From Zerene cesonia (taxonomy: Eukaryota > Arthropoda > Insecta > Lepidoptera > Pieridae), in assembly GCF_012273895.1 (NCBI RefSeq), contig NC_052109.1, positions 4,540,432-4,604,431 on the forward strand: a stretch of 64,000 nucleotides of DNA. Reading direction: 5' to 3'. Positions 46,091 through 59,369 of the stretch are shown here, piece by piece. The position numbers and the translations under genes were made by a program. The notes beneath the pieces are model-generated. The model had not been told where the DNA came from, made no database searches, and was given only the letters and a program-made list of their open reading frames with translations. How positions within the stretch are numbered: the stretch's first letter is position 1; every line of letters starts with the position of its first letter.

Positions 46091-48370
46091 TCATCAGGAA
46101 TTGGTAACGTTCACGTTCTGTCCAAAGATGCGACGGCCTTCTGTTGCTGGAAGTAATTTTTACTAATACCGTTACTATTAAGTACATTACATTATTTAAA
46201 TACTACTTACATTGTGAATATTAATGATATTTTTTCATAATTACTTACTACTCACATACAGTTCCTAACGTTTAATCGACTATTAGTAAAATGCGTTTCA
46301 TTTGCAGTCCGTAATATAGTTTTATACAGTTCCACTGCCAGGAGGCCGACGCCATCTCGATTCGTAATAGCGAGCGAGCGATACAAACAAAATAGGCTAC
46401 GGTAATGGGTAAACAGATTTGAGACATCGAATGATAAGATTTTAATAATCGGCGACAACCCGTCGCTTCTAACAAGAGAGATCTAGTCACGAGAGTGCCG
46501 CACCATCGCGACAGCCGGTGGCACGGCAATGATGCGTTCTCTCATTAGTAGCTTCGGGTTGTGAGCAGCCCGCGTGAAATGGGACTTAATGAATGTGTTA
46601 TCAGGATTTGCGGTCGGAATCAATCGCTGCGGCGACACTCCAATCAAATTTAGTTCGGGTTACATCGAAATCAATTATTTTTGTACAATAGGTTAATTTT
46701 TGTTCCCGAACGCACTTCTGGTAGCACGTCGCCCGGCGCGATACACGGAATTGCGACTACATGGACCAAACATACATCACGACATTTAGTAGAACAAAGT
46801 ACAAATTTCAAATAAGATGCATTAGTGCTCCGGCGCATGTTTGTCCACCGTTGTCAATTAATCTAATATTTGAATTGTGATTCGGTAGCTAATGAGAGAA
46901 AACTATGTTCTTAAATTTAGTGTACATATAAAATTTACGGAGATGGGCATTATAGCGCGGTGATACGCGATTGTAAATAAATTATGTAAATTAATAATTT
47001 AATCGATATCGTTTGTGAAGTTCAGATGATGTTATTGTTGGCGGGACCTCCTCGCCCGGCACTGGAGTACACACACGTAAAGTTACAAGCTGCATTTTAT
47101 AGTAAGATGTCACAAATATTGCCAGTACAGACTCCGATATTGTCTAGTTAGGTTTAAATTCATGGGTTCTAAACTCGGTGATGCATTATAAATTATGATG
47201 ATTTCTTGTATCTTTTTATTGAACTCATTAGTTTTCATACGTACCTACCTAGATATTTTTGTTAAATATGTCCGTATGATTGGTTGTGATGGTTTACTTA
47301 AGTAAGTTAGTGAATTATGGATATATTTCTATGACGTACACGAACCCATTTTGTACTGACACACTTTACCGTGAAATTTCTGTTGCACAATTAATTAACA
47401 ATTGCTGACTGGATTCTAAAACTGTACTTAAAATAAATAATATTTATAAAATGTTTGATGTATGAGACTTTGAAATGATTAAATAAAATAATGAATTTAA
47501 AATAAAATAACACATTGTGGGACAGAAATATCATGTGCTCATTCTGAATGCTTGCAATCGTGTACAAATTTTCAATATTTTCATCGACTGTCCTGTCATT
47601 ATAATAGTGTACAGAATTATGTAAAATATGCATCGAAATTCCAAAAACCTGTAGAGATAAACATTGCACTGACTTTCCTTGTAAATTATGAAAAACGCCT
47701 TTGAACTTTGAACAAGTGACACTGAATGTGAAGATTTAGTTTTAAGCCAAGCCGTGAGTGTTGATGCTTCAAAGGCGCTTTTTATAACAGTTTTCTTATA
47801 AATAGCAGGTGGTTATCATTTGAATTATTATGGAATCAGTTGGCGAGCCCTGCGCCGCGCATTGTGTTGTGAAATACAGCAATAATTATTGTGCGAGTTG
47901 ACTGTTGTCACATCCGTCTTCTAGTCGAGGACATTTCAAAGAAACGTCCACGGCGTCATCATACGTAACTTTGTAAAAATCCTTATATAAGTGTAATTTT
48001 TCTTAGTGTTTTCATTGCCATTGGTTACCAAAAAAATGACAGGATTTATATTAAAACGTTTGTGTATATTACTAGAAGAATACTCGTTAGGAAATCGCGA
48101 AATCAATTTTGAGTGTACTCAGATTGCACATCGAATTGTTAGTACGTTCCTCATGTTACGAGTCATCCAAAATTGTTCTCGGTGTTCTAATGTAAGAAAT
48201 ATTGTAATATATTAATATTGTTTAAGCTGTTGTGTCGAAAATAACAAGAACAGGAATAATTTTGTGAAACAATGGCACAAAGAATGAACATAAATATTAT
48301 ATATATTATAGAAACAGAAATGTGGCTATAAGAGCAATTTTTATAATAAATATTTACTGTTGAAGAATTT
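46091..48370. other. Intergenic region with enhancer-like blocks
   Basis: This separates tara from the convergent zinc-finger gene. Mixed-composition, motif-rich blocks occur at 46,480-46,870 and 47,740-47,970. AT-rich DNA without coding potential lies between. ORFs such as 47,391-47,669 have noncoding-type composition. Confidence 0.5.
47765..47815. promoter_or_regulatory. TCF, MEF2 and E-box motif cluster
   Basis: CTTCAAAGG (TCF/LEF-like, 47,768-47,776), TTATAAATAG (perfect MEF2 consensus YTAWWWWTAR, 47,796-47,805) and CAGGTG (E-box, 47,806-47,811) lie within 45 bp. The last two abut. This is the arrangement expected of a muscle or mesoderm enhancer. Confidence 0.35.
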
Positions 48371-48375
48371 AAGAC

Positions 48376-48384
48376 TTTTATTTA
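48376..48384 (-). terminator. Polyadenylation signal of zinc-finger gene
   Basis: On the minus strand an AATAAA hexamer lies here, about 155 nt past the zinc-finger stop codon at 48,538-48,540. It is the best-placed signal for the 3-prime end of that transcript. Confidence 0.5.
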
Positions 48385-48537
48385 TCATAACATCTGCCTA
48401 GAATCACTACATATTCAAAGAAATACTTATAGAAAGACAGAATATTACTACATTTACACTGGCACTTTTTCCTAATACACATTTTTATCAATAAATAATT
48501 AATAAGAAGATATATAAATAGCAACACTCATTTTAAA

Positions 48538-51500
48538 TCACATTTTCGCCTCCACCTCTGGTTGGATGCCGTGTAGAGTCCGCTTGTGTTTCCACATGTC
48601 TCCAGAACGCCTAATCAGAGAAACAATAAACCAATTTTTTACCAATATGAAAAAGGATTTTTGAAAGAAACAATTTAATATACCGACGGAAGATAAGATC
48701 ATCTTTTACTCTGAGTCAGATATTCATTCAAAAAATCTTCCCTTTTTTATGTAGAGAGACATTCATTTTCTTATTTATTTGAACAGATATTATTTTACTT
48801 ATCTATCGGCAGTCTAAGTCCTTTCAAATACGGTTCATCAGTTTGCCGGAGCAAACAGACAGGTAAAAATTGTAAAAAAAATATATTTTGGTATATGTAC
48901 CACGTATACAACCATAATGTGCATTAAATATAAAGCTATGTGTAAGCTGTGGTAAAGCTAGGTTATACTATTTTTCATCCCGGACCAAAGCTGTGCGAAT
49001 TATGCTGATCATAATTTTAGTATAAAGATAGCTAGAATAGAAAATAAAATATTGGCTTATCTGTAGGAAATTTGGTCCACATACATTTATGATTCAACCT
49101 ATTGGCTATATCGCGTGATTCCGCGGGATCATTTATAGCCCCAACAGTTACTAGGGTACCTAAAAGCCGTGCCGCAGACGTTGCATTCGTGTGGCTTCTG
49201 CCCCGTGTGGATCAGCGTGTGCACGGTGCGCGCGTACGGCCTCCGGAACGCCGCGCCGCAAATATCGCAACGGTAGGGCCTATATAGGTGATAGATTAAA
49301 TGAACTGCCCAGAAACAATGGAAGTTCTTTATTTAAAACTTTTTTTTTTCTGTAACGATAAAGCCCGCCATCAAATGTAAGTTATAGTTTTTCAAATACA
49401 GTGGCGACTCTTTGGTAAAACTGTTAAGCCAAAATACATCAAAACTATAAGGCTTTATGAATCGTTGTGTGAAATCATTCAATCAAAAACAAATAAATAT
49501 TTTTTTCCTATTCACACCTAATTACCTATTAAAATGTTATTTGCTAACGCCATAACACATAGGCCCATAATACTGTTTAACTAGACTCAAGCTAGTCGAG
49601 CGTTAAACTTGACCTAGGGGTCGGGGCTTCAATCCGTGATAGAATAAAAAAACACCGTCTTAAATATCATAAGGCGAAACATAAGGATAGGCATAATTTG
49701 TAAGCAAAATCTATAAGCTTATGAAAACATTTCAAAATATCATGTTTATAATATAGATACAATATGCATTAATTAATCTATTTGATTTTGACCCAATAAA
49801 ATAATTTACTGTTAAGCGATTAAAATTTATTTCATAAATAATTATTAATGATGTACTGTAATATGATAATAACTAATGCCACATTTTCATACGAACAGTG
49901 CGTTTTTAAAGGACGATCGACTTGATATTCAATTAATCGGAAAGAAGTAGAAAATAGTAAAATAAAATAAAGAAATCACATTTCAGACTGATGATTATTC
50001 TCATTAGTACCATTTATATTAATTGAGAGTGTCAATGATGCCCCTAAATGATTTTTATTTTATTGTCATTAGTATAGTGTTTTAAATAATAGATGATCAA
50101 GAAAAATTTTAAGTGGAAGTGAAATAGGAAATGTACTAAGCGCTAAATGTACAAATAATTTGGTTAATAAGGGAATTATATAAAGAGATAATAGCTGTAT
50201 ATTATTATTGTTTCATACCTAACTATATTTCCTCGGAACAATTTCAATTAGTTCTTCATACATGACTTACTATATCTGATTTGCCGCGCTTTCGGCAATT
50301 GAAATAGCTTACAATCGAAACAACTAGCGCCATCTTTCGTTTGTTGCTCAATATATTTTTAGACTGAAGTTTATATCGAGAACTTCGTCCTCGGCTCGTC
50401 TGATCGACCCACGGATAGATAGCAGAATTTATTATTTTTGAAGAAAATCGTTGAATTTATTATTCTAATTTGGCCACTTTAAATAATAACATGTTATTGA
50501 GTTAATTTAGGTAGCATGTACTCAAATATTATCAACATATTCATATGCCTATGTACAATGAATATAATTAAATATATAATTTAAATTAAATTCTCGTAAT
50601 AAACAAAACGATACGCATATCGTTTTTATGATGTGGGTATGTAATCACAATATGAGAAGTTTTTAACGCTACATTAAATAGGAATTCGGAACAGTATACT
50701 ATAAGTATCTACCTCCAAAGAAACACTTAACAACGAATACGCCAGCTTCTTGTTTATATTTATATATATAACCAAAGCACTTACATTATAGCATATACTA
50801 TATACCAACTGTACAAATATATATAGTACGAGAACAAGGAAAGAAAAAATAAACTACGGGAAATAAATGTAATACATATATTTATTTCTCCAATAAATTA
50901 TGGTAAAATAAAGTTTGCTGTTAAAGGACTAACCGAAAATTATTTGTGTCTTATAGGATTATTGTTTATTATTCGCTATTATTTTGATTACTAATAATTA
51001 AATGATTGGGTTTTGATTAAATTATATATCCATACATTATTTATTATTTTGTTAATCTTGTACAATTTAACGACATTTTGTTTTGCGGTGAAAATTACTC
51101 CAAGACTTTTTATTTCGACTTTACATTCTTAGAAAATTTAACTTGTAATATCCTCATATAATCATTTTGAGGAAGGCAAACGAGCAGACATTGTTGCCTG
51201 GTTGTAAGCAGCAAACAACAGCATACATCCGTAGAGCTAATTGCGGATAATTTTTTTAGACTTTGTAACACGTTTGATTAGGGTACTCGCTAATAATAAG
51301 TTACTAACGTACATTCGTTCCCCATTTCGATTGCGTTAAAATTCCCACCCGTCAGTCACTCAAGTGATTAAGTCACATGAGTCAAATGCGTCTCGATCAA
51401 GCGGTTCAGACAATCCGTACCTGTATAAGATTGTTAAATTAATTGTAAATACTTGTACAGTTTACATTAACCTTTGGTCGGTGTGTATGCGCGCATGCTC

Positions 51501-54500
51501 ACGCAAGCGTGCGGCAGCGGTGAACGTCTTGGGGCAGGCTGTGCACGCGAAGGGCCGTTCGCCCGTATGCGTCCGCCGGTGGTCGTCTCGCTCCACCTGC
51601 CACGGGAAAAACTACTGGGAACTGCTTATTGATGGCCAACGCCTAGCAAGGGGATGTGCTCGCTTTTTATTAGAGGGGTTATTATAGGTACAGAAAAAGA
51701 AGTAGCTGATTGTAAACAATTAAATCATAGCAATCATTCAGTTGGAGTATGTTATTATGGGAAGCAACTGCTACAATTATCTCTATGTCAAACGCACATG
51801 CGAAATTACAAAGGGTAATTTAGTTAGCCAAAAGGTACCGTCGCTTATATATCTTGGCAATATTTTTTAAATTAATAACCATTGGTATGATACCAAAGTT
51901 ATACGTATGATAAGTATGACACTTTTTGTGCACTGTAATATAAGCTCTTATACACTATCGAAAATGTAAGCACTATTAAAATGTCGGAAAAAAGAAATTC
52001 CAGTTTAAAAGTGCAATCATAGTGACCTATATATACTACTGTATATCAATGTTAATTCCGAAGTATCCAAACTTCGAAATTCATATCACTCATCCAAAAG
52101 TAACTATCACTTCCTATTTTTTAACAATTTCACGCGTGGAGCACTGTACAGAATTGTGCGAATTTTAATATATAGGTAGGTAAGTGCAGCATTGGAGAAA
52201 GATATGTGCAAAAAATCTCTTAAAAAAAAATACTTGATGAGGATGCTATAGAGGTAGAAATTTTATACAGGAATGGTGGATTCACAATAACGTGAGTCAT
52301 AACTACCCGATTGGAACTTTAATTTCAAAATGCTTTAAAATAATATTTACTGACACCTGACAATTTATGTTGAACAATGTTACACAAGCCAGTCTTGGTG
52401 AGAAACCGTAGGCGCTAGTAATTTTCGGATGATTTGCAAAAATAATATGAATAATTACAACAATATTTAACTCTTTTATATCCTATCCTGCTATATTTTA
52501 CAAGTTGTCTTTAAATAAATATATATATTTTTTTATAAATGCAATATATTATGTTCCTTTGAAACTTAGTAATGCCATTTATAAGATTAATGCCTAATTT
52601 TCCTCATACTTCGTATTACTCAATACCTCTAATGTCGTTGTCCTCTACACGTGCCTATTTAATTTCCACACTCGAAGATATGGATATGGCGGATATGACT
52701 TTGCAAAAAATTAGGCCATTTAATAAATAAATATTCATTGAAATCATTAAGCGAACTATAATCCGTTAATACTAACCTTGACTTTAAATGCTTTGGAGCA
52801 AAGATCACATGGATATGGTCGTTCTCCAGTATGCATCCTCATGTGGATGGCCAAGTGTCCTGATTGGTTGAAACGGCGACCGCACACTCGACACGGGTAG
52901 CCCTATAACGGACCGTGTATTGGGAAAAAAAAAATGCTTCGTAAGATCTCTCATTTAAAAATCTATACTGATGTTATAGAAGCTAGAGGCTAAGGTGTGA
53001 GGACGACGAAGACGGAATAAAGTTACATTTTCTGGACAAAGCTTGCAGTACTCGTTTGCGTCAAAATTTATTCATGCATTTAAACATGGATAGCTATTTG
53101 GAACTGATTTACGAAAAACATGGATTTGTATGAAACTAACTATGACTATGACTATGTTCTAAATCCTTATCAAAATACTCAATACTCAGACCATAAAAAC
53201 CATACTCTACATACAAAGGCCATACGATATAGGCTACTCTTTATTCAGGTACCACGGGAGTTGAGTCTCGAGTTCAAAATGGTTAGACACGTATTTGAGA
53301 ATATAGTATCCTTACTGGTTTTGATACTTTGTGCATCTTTTTGTGTGTGTGCAACGCGCACATGCTGCCCAATTCTTTATTACACTCTTCGCAGACATAC
53401 GCCATCACAGGTGAGCCGGGCGGGCGGTCTTCGCCTCGTTTGTGACGATATAGCTCTCTAATAAATAATAAATTTAATATGATTTGTGAGACATTTTAAG
53501 AGAGCTTCCATTTAAATACGTTCATGATATAATATAGTAGACAAAACAGGAATAGTAAGTAAAAAAAAGTGGTGATCAGTTTAGTATAGTAGCTACGAAC
53601 GTACCTGTAGGTATGGAGGGGAATGCAGTGTATAAGTTAGAGCAAGAAATTGGAATACATAGGAAAGTATATCAACTTAAAATATTGATATTATGATATT
53701 GTAGTAAAAATAGTAGATCGATTTACCGCGCAGTAGCAAAGAGTTGGTTACAAGATCCACAATTCCACATTTTGGAACTGTTACTGGGCGTGTACGCTCG
53801 TCGACCGCGGCTGGTCCGGTGACTCTCGGCATGAGCTCGTAATTCCTCATCTGTTAAACATTGCTTCCCGCATATCGTACATGGTACAACATTTATATGC
53901 TGTGGTAGTGGCCTTTCTAAAATAGATTCTTCCTGTGTATGAAACAGAATAAAAAGATAATGGTATAAACATGGACACTTTTTTACGAGTATTATTGTTA
54001 TTTTTCTTATTGAACGTTTGAAAAATCTGTCCATCTAAAATAAATACCTTACAAAATTAACTAGAAAAAGTTAATGTATGAAGATAATATACATAACGTA
54101 ATGTAATTTAAATTTATAGAATTAAATCTCACAAGATTTCCGGGAAGTTGGTCGTTTTGCGAATAGCAACTAAGCTTATGGCAATCGAGTGCCTCTCCGT
54201 CAGCAAATAAATAGTTACAAATATCACAGACAAACATTGTACTAAGCTTTCGTGGTGCAATACTGCTTTTGCCATTCATGTCAATACAGCATAATTGCTC
54301 TGTAAATAAAGTAAAAATAAATTGCATATTTCCTTAAAGTTATTATACTTGTTCGTAGTGGGATTCTAAACTACGATTCCAGATACAATTTTCTATATAT
54401 TTTTATTTTCATAGAAATAAGTTATAGTCCTCTTTTAACCTGAAAGCTCTAGGCCATCTATATCTCCATCTAAATAGCTTCAGCGAGTTTAACGTAAAAT

Positions 54501-55699
54501 GGAACATGCATGCAAACAATTTTTTATTCATTATATTAAATCCCTACTTTATAATAAAAATGCGGAAGTAACTTTATCTACATCATCGTCACACTTAAAC
54601 CTTTGAGCAAAATTGGATGAAATTTAATAAAAAAATAGTTAAGGACAAGAGAAACGGGGACTAATAGGGTTAAACCCCAGGAATGTATATACTTTCCCCT
54701 GACGGCGCGGGCGCTTTGTGGGCGGAAAACTAGTAATAAATAAAGATGGCGGAAAAATAAGCTCACCAGTAGGTTCGTTTTCTAAAGCAGTTGAAAGAAC
54801 TCTTTCACACAGACAACACACAAGCCATTCGGCATCAAAGTTTGTACTGCCAGTTGATAATTCTAAGTAAGAATCAGAAATGTTTAGAACATAATGATAT
54901 ACAATTATTAGGGATAATAATTACTAATGTATTAAAAATCTACCATCGATAACACTTGTTACTGTGATAGATTAAAGAAGTGAAAGTGTAATAATATTAT
55001 AAACTTAGGACATTGCTTTATACTGTTCAATCCACAAAAATTCACAATGATAATAAAGGTGCTTAAAAGAATCTATACCTTTCCCACTATAAGGAGATTG
55101 AGGAGCCATTTTAGTATTTTTAGAATTTACAGAATTATCGCTAGCATGCATTAAAATAGTATGATCCAGTAAATCAGCATCATTTGTAAATATGTCATGA
55201 CAAATTGCGCACGAGTATAAAGCTAAAAGATCGGGTCCAGTATTCATACTCTCCTGAAAATATTGTTGTTTGAATAACAAAAACTAATTTTCTTAATTAT
55301 AAACAGTGATTAAAATTAAAAAAATGTTTAAACCTCATTTGCATTTGAAGAAGCTGGTAATGGTAACAAAAATTGGTTAACCGTATTTTCATCTAATAAA
55401 GTTGGTTCGTCATTTAATAAGTGTTCTGCCTGAATTAACTGTATTGCTGAGTTTTCATCATGAGTAATAATTGTACTCATATCAATAAATGATTCGTTCT
55501 CCATTGTAAAGTAATGGCTAGCATGTTCAGGAATAAAGTTATTTTCTACAGTAGTTATTATTTCTTCTGTAATGGTTATGAGATCTTTTTCTGCATTTAC
55601 GATCGAAGTCGTAGTTGCATCATGGCTAAATAGAAGATCATCTGCATCAAAACGATCATGCATATCTAAAGTTTCATTGAATTCAGATGTAAATATCAT
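48538..55699 (-). CDS. C2H2 zinc-finger protein, ten exons, complete
   Basis: Exons (5-prime to 3-prime): 55,699-55,334; 55,253-55,079; 54,862-54,767; 54,299-54,133; 53,932-53,727; 53,457-53,316; 52,902-52,777; 51,596-51,472; 49,279-49,160; 48,610-48,538. All junctions are GT-AG and phases add up to 531 residues plus TGA. Residues 1-122 are acidic and finger-free. Fingers: C137/C140/H153/H158; a Cys cluster at 196-217; C237/C240/H253/C257; C286/C289/H302/H306; C326/C329/H342 with no fourth ligand; C359/C362/H375/H379. A C-terminal run of five fingers (388-521) has HTGERP-type linkers and is typical of sequence-specific DNA binding. A nuclear transcription factor is inferred; the target and orthologue are unknown. 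Several introns cut through fingers. Confidence 0.9.
49280..51471 (-). other. Large intron 8 of zinc-finger gene
   Basis: AT-rich intron. A stretch at 49,590-49,650 includes GGGGCTTCAATCC, resembling a tRNA-type B box, and might be a SINE remnant. A block at 50,280-50,420 with 'aactagcgccatctttcg' looks like an old repeat. The plus-strand ORF at 51,364-51,687 is antisense to exon 8 and is not a gene. Confidence 0.5.
51597..52776 (-). other. Intron 7 of zinc-finger gene
   Basis: AT-rich intron between the exons for residues 385-426 and 427-468. It interrupts the third finger from the C-terminus between its Cys and His pairs. Nothing else distinctive is seen in it. Confidence 0.6.
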
Positions 55700-55942
55700 A
55701 TTTATTTTATCTGAAAAAGATAATAGCAGTTAAGAGACAATGCTTTTCTAAAACGTAATTTGTTTCTAAACAATTTGATATACGTCACTGTCATGAAAAT
55801 TTTGACAGTGATAGTGACACAACTTTATTAGTAAATTGTGTTTGATTCATAATTCGTTGGATGTTGAATGTTGATATCTGATGGTAGTTTAGGTATATTT
55901 GGTGTGTTTATTGAATAGAAAGTTTAATTACATATTTTTAAA
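55700..55942. promoter_or_regulatory. Bidirectional promoter, zinc-finger gene / aquarius
   Basis: The two start codons face away from each other with 243 bp between them, so both promoters must lie in or overlap this interval unless a first noncoding exon exists elsewhere. Near its centre TCACTGTCA (55,785-55,793) and TGACAGTGA (55,803-55,811) form a perfect 9-bp inverted repeat, followed by another AGTGAC. There is no TATA box at a fitting distance. Shared regulation is an inference from the arrangement. Confidence 0.6.
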
Positions 55943-58900
55943 ATGAAGGTCGACGTTGCTGCACCTTCTGATAAAGCAAAAATACCATTACCGACACTTT
56001 CTCAGATAAATGCTGATAGAATAACACTCGTAAGTAACAAAAAGTTAGGTTATTTAGCGATTCGGTGTTTTTTTATCTTATATTTTTAATGCTTCGGTAT
56101 CCGTTCAGTAAAATATCAAATGAATGCAAAAAATGCATTTTATCGAATTTCATACTTTATATTGTTGTAAAGTCATATAAAATAAATCATTTCTTGTAAA
56201 TGTATGTTATAGTTCTAATCCTTTGTAATATATTGTATTTATATGTACGCATTGTATGATAAACAAATTTTAATATTATATTTCATTAACAATTCATTGA
56301 CCGGGGACTAATTTTGGAGAGCTGTTATTATTGCACAATTGTGGAAGTTATAAAATGTTTGCTACAAGATCTTGGATTGTAACTCTCTCTCAGTTCGCCA
56401 CTTTCAAGTTACACTAAACTCAAAGTTTATAAAAATATCATGGATAAAGAACAAAGGAAAAATATCAGTCATATAAAGCAAATTGTGTATAGCACATGAC
56501 TCTACACATGCATTCTGGCACTTTGTATTCATAATAACTATGATATTATCAGAATGAGGTAAAACAATACACGTGACTAAATTCTGGAATATAAATACAA
56601 TTTCTTAAATACTTTATAAATAGTGAGAAAGCCAACTGGTATTATAACACATCATCCACATAAATCTATGCAACTAACCTCATTGAATTCAAAATCAATA
56701 TGGTTGAATATTATTTCAGCTCGCAAACCAGTACTGGGCACCACAAACAAAGGAAAACCACTTGCCTTATGATGCTGCTATCGTGGAATCAATATACCAA
56801 GCAGAAATCCTTGGATCTAAGTAAGATTGAATTTTTCCCTTAAAAAAATATAAGGATTTGAATATTTAATATTCAGTCTTAGCCCTACTGAAGTAGACAA
56901 ATGAATGTTTTAGGGTCATTGGCCTAGTGGATTAAGTTCAATGACCTTTTTATTTTTAAAATTACTGGTTTCATGCCAATTTGAATGTAGAAATCAAAAC
57001 AGTGCTTAATATTTTTAAACTAAGGTTTTAATCAACCAAATTATTATGTATTTATGAATTTAATTTAATATTAAGAAAAGTCTTTATTTGTTAAAATCTA
57101 TTTAAAGGACTTTTGTATTTGTTTAAGGGTAAAGGTAAATTAGATTCATAAAATGTTAGATTCATCTCGTGTTCTTGCTACTATTTAATAAATAAAAAGA
57201 GAAAGAGAGAACAAAAATATATTGTTCAAATATCAATTTAGATTTGACACTGCTATAATTTCTTAGCCTCCATACTATTAATCAGTACTCAGAAATATAT
57301 TGTCTATTATTATTTATTTCAGTTTCTCAGTCCGGCGTATCATGATGCTTGAGTTTTCACAGTACCTGGAGAACTATTTGTGGCCACACTATGAAACTGG
57401 CCAGGCCTCACATTCTCATATGATGTCCATCATCGTAATGATTAATGAGAAGTTTCGAGAAAGAGTACCGGCTTGGCAGGTGTGTTTGCACTTTGTTGTT
57501 AAAATTTTTATTGATAGAGAAGATTGCTTGTGAGTAGTGGTGATGGTTTGGATAAATTTAATTTTCAGGTATTTCAACATTTTGTTAATTGTAGTTATAT
57601 TAAAAGCAAACTTGATAAAACATATAAAAGTTCTTTAAATTACATTGCTTTACTACTGACTATTCAATCTCAGTAATCCTGAATACAATTTTTTCTAAGC
57701 ATTAAGTTTGGTTATGTCCATGTTTCGTTTTTTAATCTACAAATAAAATGTTATTTTCAATATAATATATTTATATTATAAAAATACATAATAAATTACA
57801 GGCTCTACTCAAGAAACCAGACCACTTTCCTGGTTTCTTTGAACAGGTGCTCCAAGCCAGTGTTGCAGAGGACCACACCAGCAACAACATGAAGGAGCAG
57901 ACCTCATTGCTGTTGTTTCTCAATCATTGCTTTGGGAGTATGGAGGTGCAGCTGTGCCGAGATCAAGTTAAGAGACTGGTGTCACTCAGTATGTGGATTA
58001 GTTTACAAGAAGGTAATATTTGGCTGTTGCCAAATAATTAATAAATTTAATTTAAGTTAATTCTGACACTTAAAGAAAATCAATAGGTTTTTGAGAAGGT
58101 CCTGCCTCGTGATCGAATTTTTTCTATTCTTTCAAAATTTCTCATTTATAAAGCATTTCAATGCTATAAAACTAAAAATTAAATCAATAGGTTTTTGTTT
58201 AGATCACAATGTTTCGATTGTGTTGTTTTTCATAATTTTTCATTCAGTTCAAAATTAAATAGCAAAATTATTTTATACAATTTAATCTAAAATTAAACAT
58301 TATATTACCAATTATGTTTATATTGAATATCTAAAGAAACGTACAAATTGCCCTTACAATATTTTTGAGATTTATAAATCAATAATTGCAACAAAAGATA
58401 AAAAAATCATGAAAAACTTTATATTGGAAAATATATCAATAGATGTGTTAAATATTAACATGTATATGTGGTTATTTGTTGAAGATCTAATATTAAATAT
58501 ACATTAATTAGGCACAGATATGATATAACTTTTTCTTATTGAAGTTGTTATGAATCTGATAATTAAAAAAGAATCTAAATTAATTTTTAGGTCGGAGAAA
58601 CCAAGAATTCAAAGCCGTACCAAAATGGCGCAAGTATTGGCGCGCAATACAAAAGAAAGATAAGCCTGACTTGATAGACAAGCTGAACTGGGAACGGAGA
58701 TATTTGCAGCGGTTGATGATCAAGTTCATGCGGATACTAGAGAGCATTCCAGAGACTGGTGATATAAGTGACGATAAAGTTAGGTTGGTTGGTTTCCTTA
58801 TTTCCTTGTTCTAAGAAATAATTTATTTAAAGCTAGGCCCCCGGCTTCACCAGTGGTACATATATAGCCTATGTCAATCAGGGAAGCTGCAGCATTCCAA

Positions 58901-59328
58901 TGGTGAAATAATTTTTGAAATTCATCTGGTGGTCTTTGTGTGAAAACATTACAGACGTACAAAACATTTTTCTCTTTAATATAAGTGTAGACTAGTACTT
59001 TACCCTAAGTACACAAATCCATGAAACTAAAAATCTGTTCAGCCCTCAAGTAACAAACACAACTCCCTTTGTACATGTATTTGGTACAAAGGCAATATTT
59101 ATGGGATTTTTTTATTCTATTTCTACAACTACAATCTAAATACATATACTAATAATATACCATATTTATACCAGATACTGTGAGCGGTTCCTCGAGTTGA
59201 TGATTGACCTAGAAGCACTTTTGCCGACAAGGCGTTTCTTCAACACCGTGATGGATGACTGTCATCTCGTGGTACGCAGTCAGCTAGCTGCTCTTACTAG
59301 AAGGCCGGAGGGACAACTGTTTTCGCAA
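55943..59328 (+). CDS. AQR: RNA helicase aquarius, N-terminal part (partial)
   Basis: Six exons: 55,943-56,029; 56,720-56,820; 57,323-57,479; 57,802-58,012; 58,591-58,783; 59,175-59,328. All have GT-AG borders and the phases add to 301 codons, ending in phase 0 before donor gtaagt. The product closely resembles the N-terminal armadillo-like region of Aquarius (intron-binding protein 160), shown by LEFSQYLENYLW, VNEKFRE-like INEKFRE, KKPDHFPGFF, RYCERFLELMIDLEALLPTRR and a final LFSQ. Aquarius is an SF1 helicase of the activated spliceosome that binds introns upstream of the branch point. The family protein is over 1,400 residues; the rest, including all helicase motifs, is not seen here. It should start again beyond the GPCR gene or outside the window. 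Confidence 0.93.
56905..57020 (+). repeat. tRNA-like SINE remnant in aquarius intron 2
   Basis: TGGCCTAGTGGATTAAG matches a pol III A box, and GGTTTCATGCC about 50 bp later is a degenerate B box. The order and spacing fit a tRNA-derived SINE head. It does not fold as a tRNA. Confidence 0.45.
58835..58965 (+). repeat. Repeat relic in aquarius intron 5
   Basis: 'gtggtacatatatagcctat' followed by 'gtcaatcagggaagctgcag' is a diverged copy of 15,455-15,490. Further on, 'attccaatggtgaaataat' continues the same lepidopteran repeat. It lies wholly between exons 5 and 6. Confidence 0.65.
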
Positions 59329-59369
59329 GTAAGTCTAGTCCTTACTCCTTGATATTATAAATGCTATAG

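Noticed and set aside
51364..51687. 107-codon plus-strand ORF
   Set aside because: Antisense to zinc-finger exon 8, whose minus-strand reading has clear C2H2 motifs and correct splice borders.
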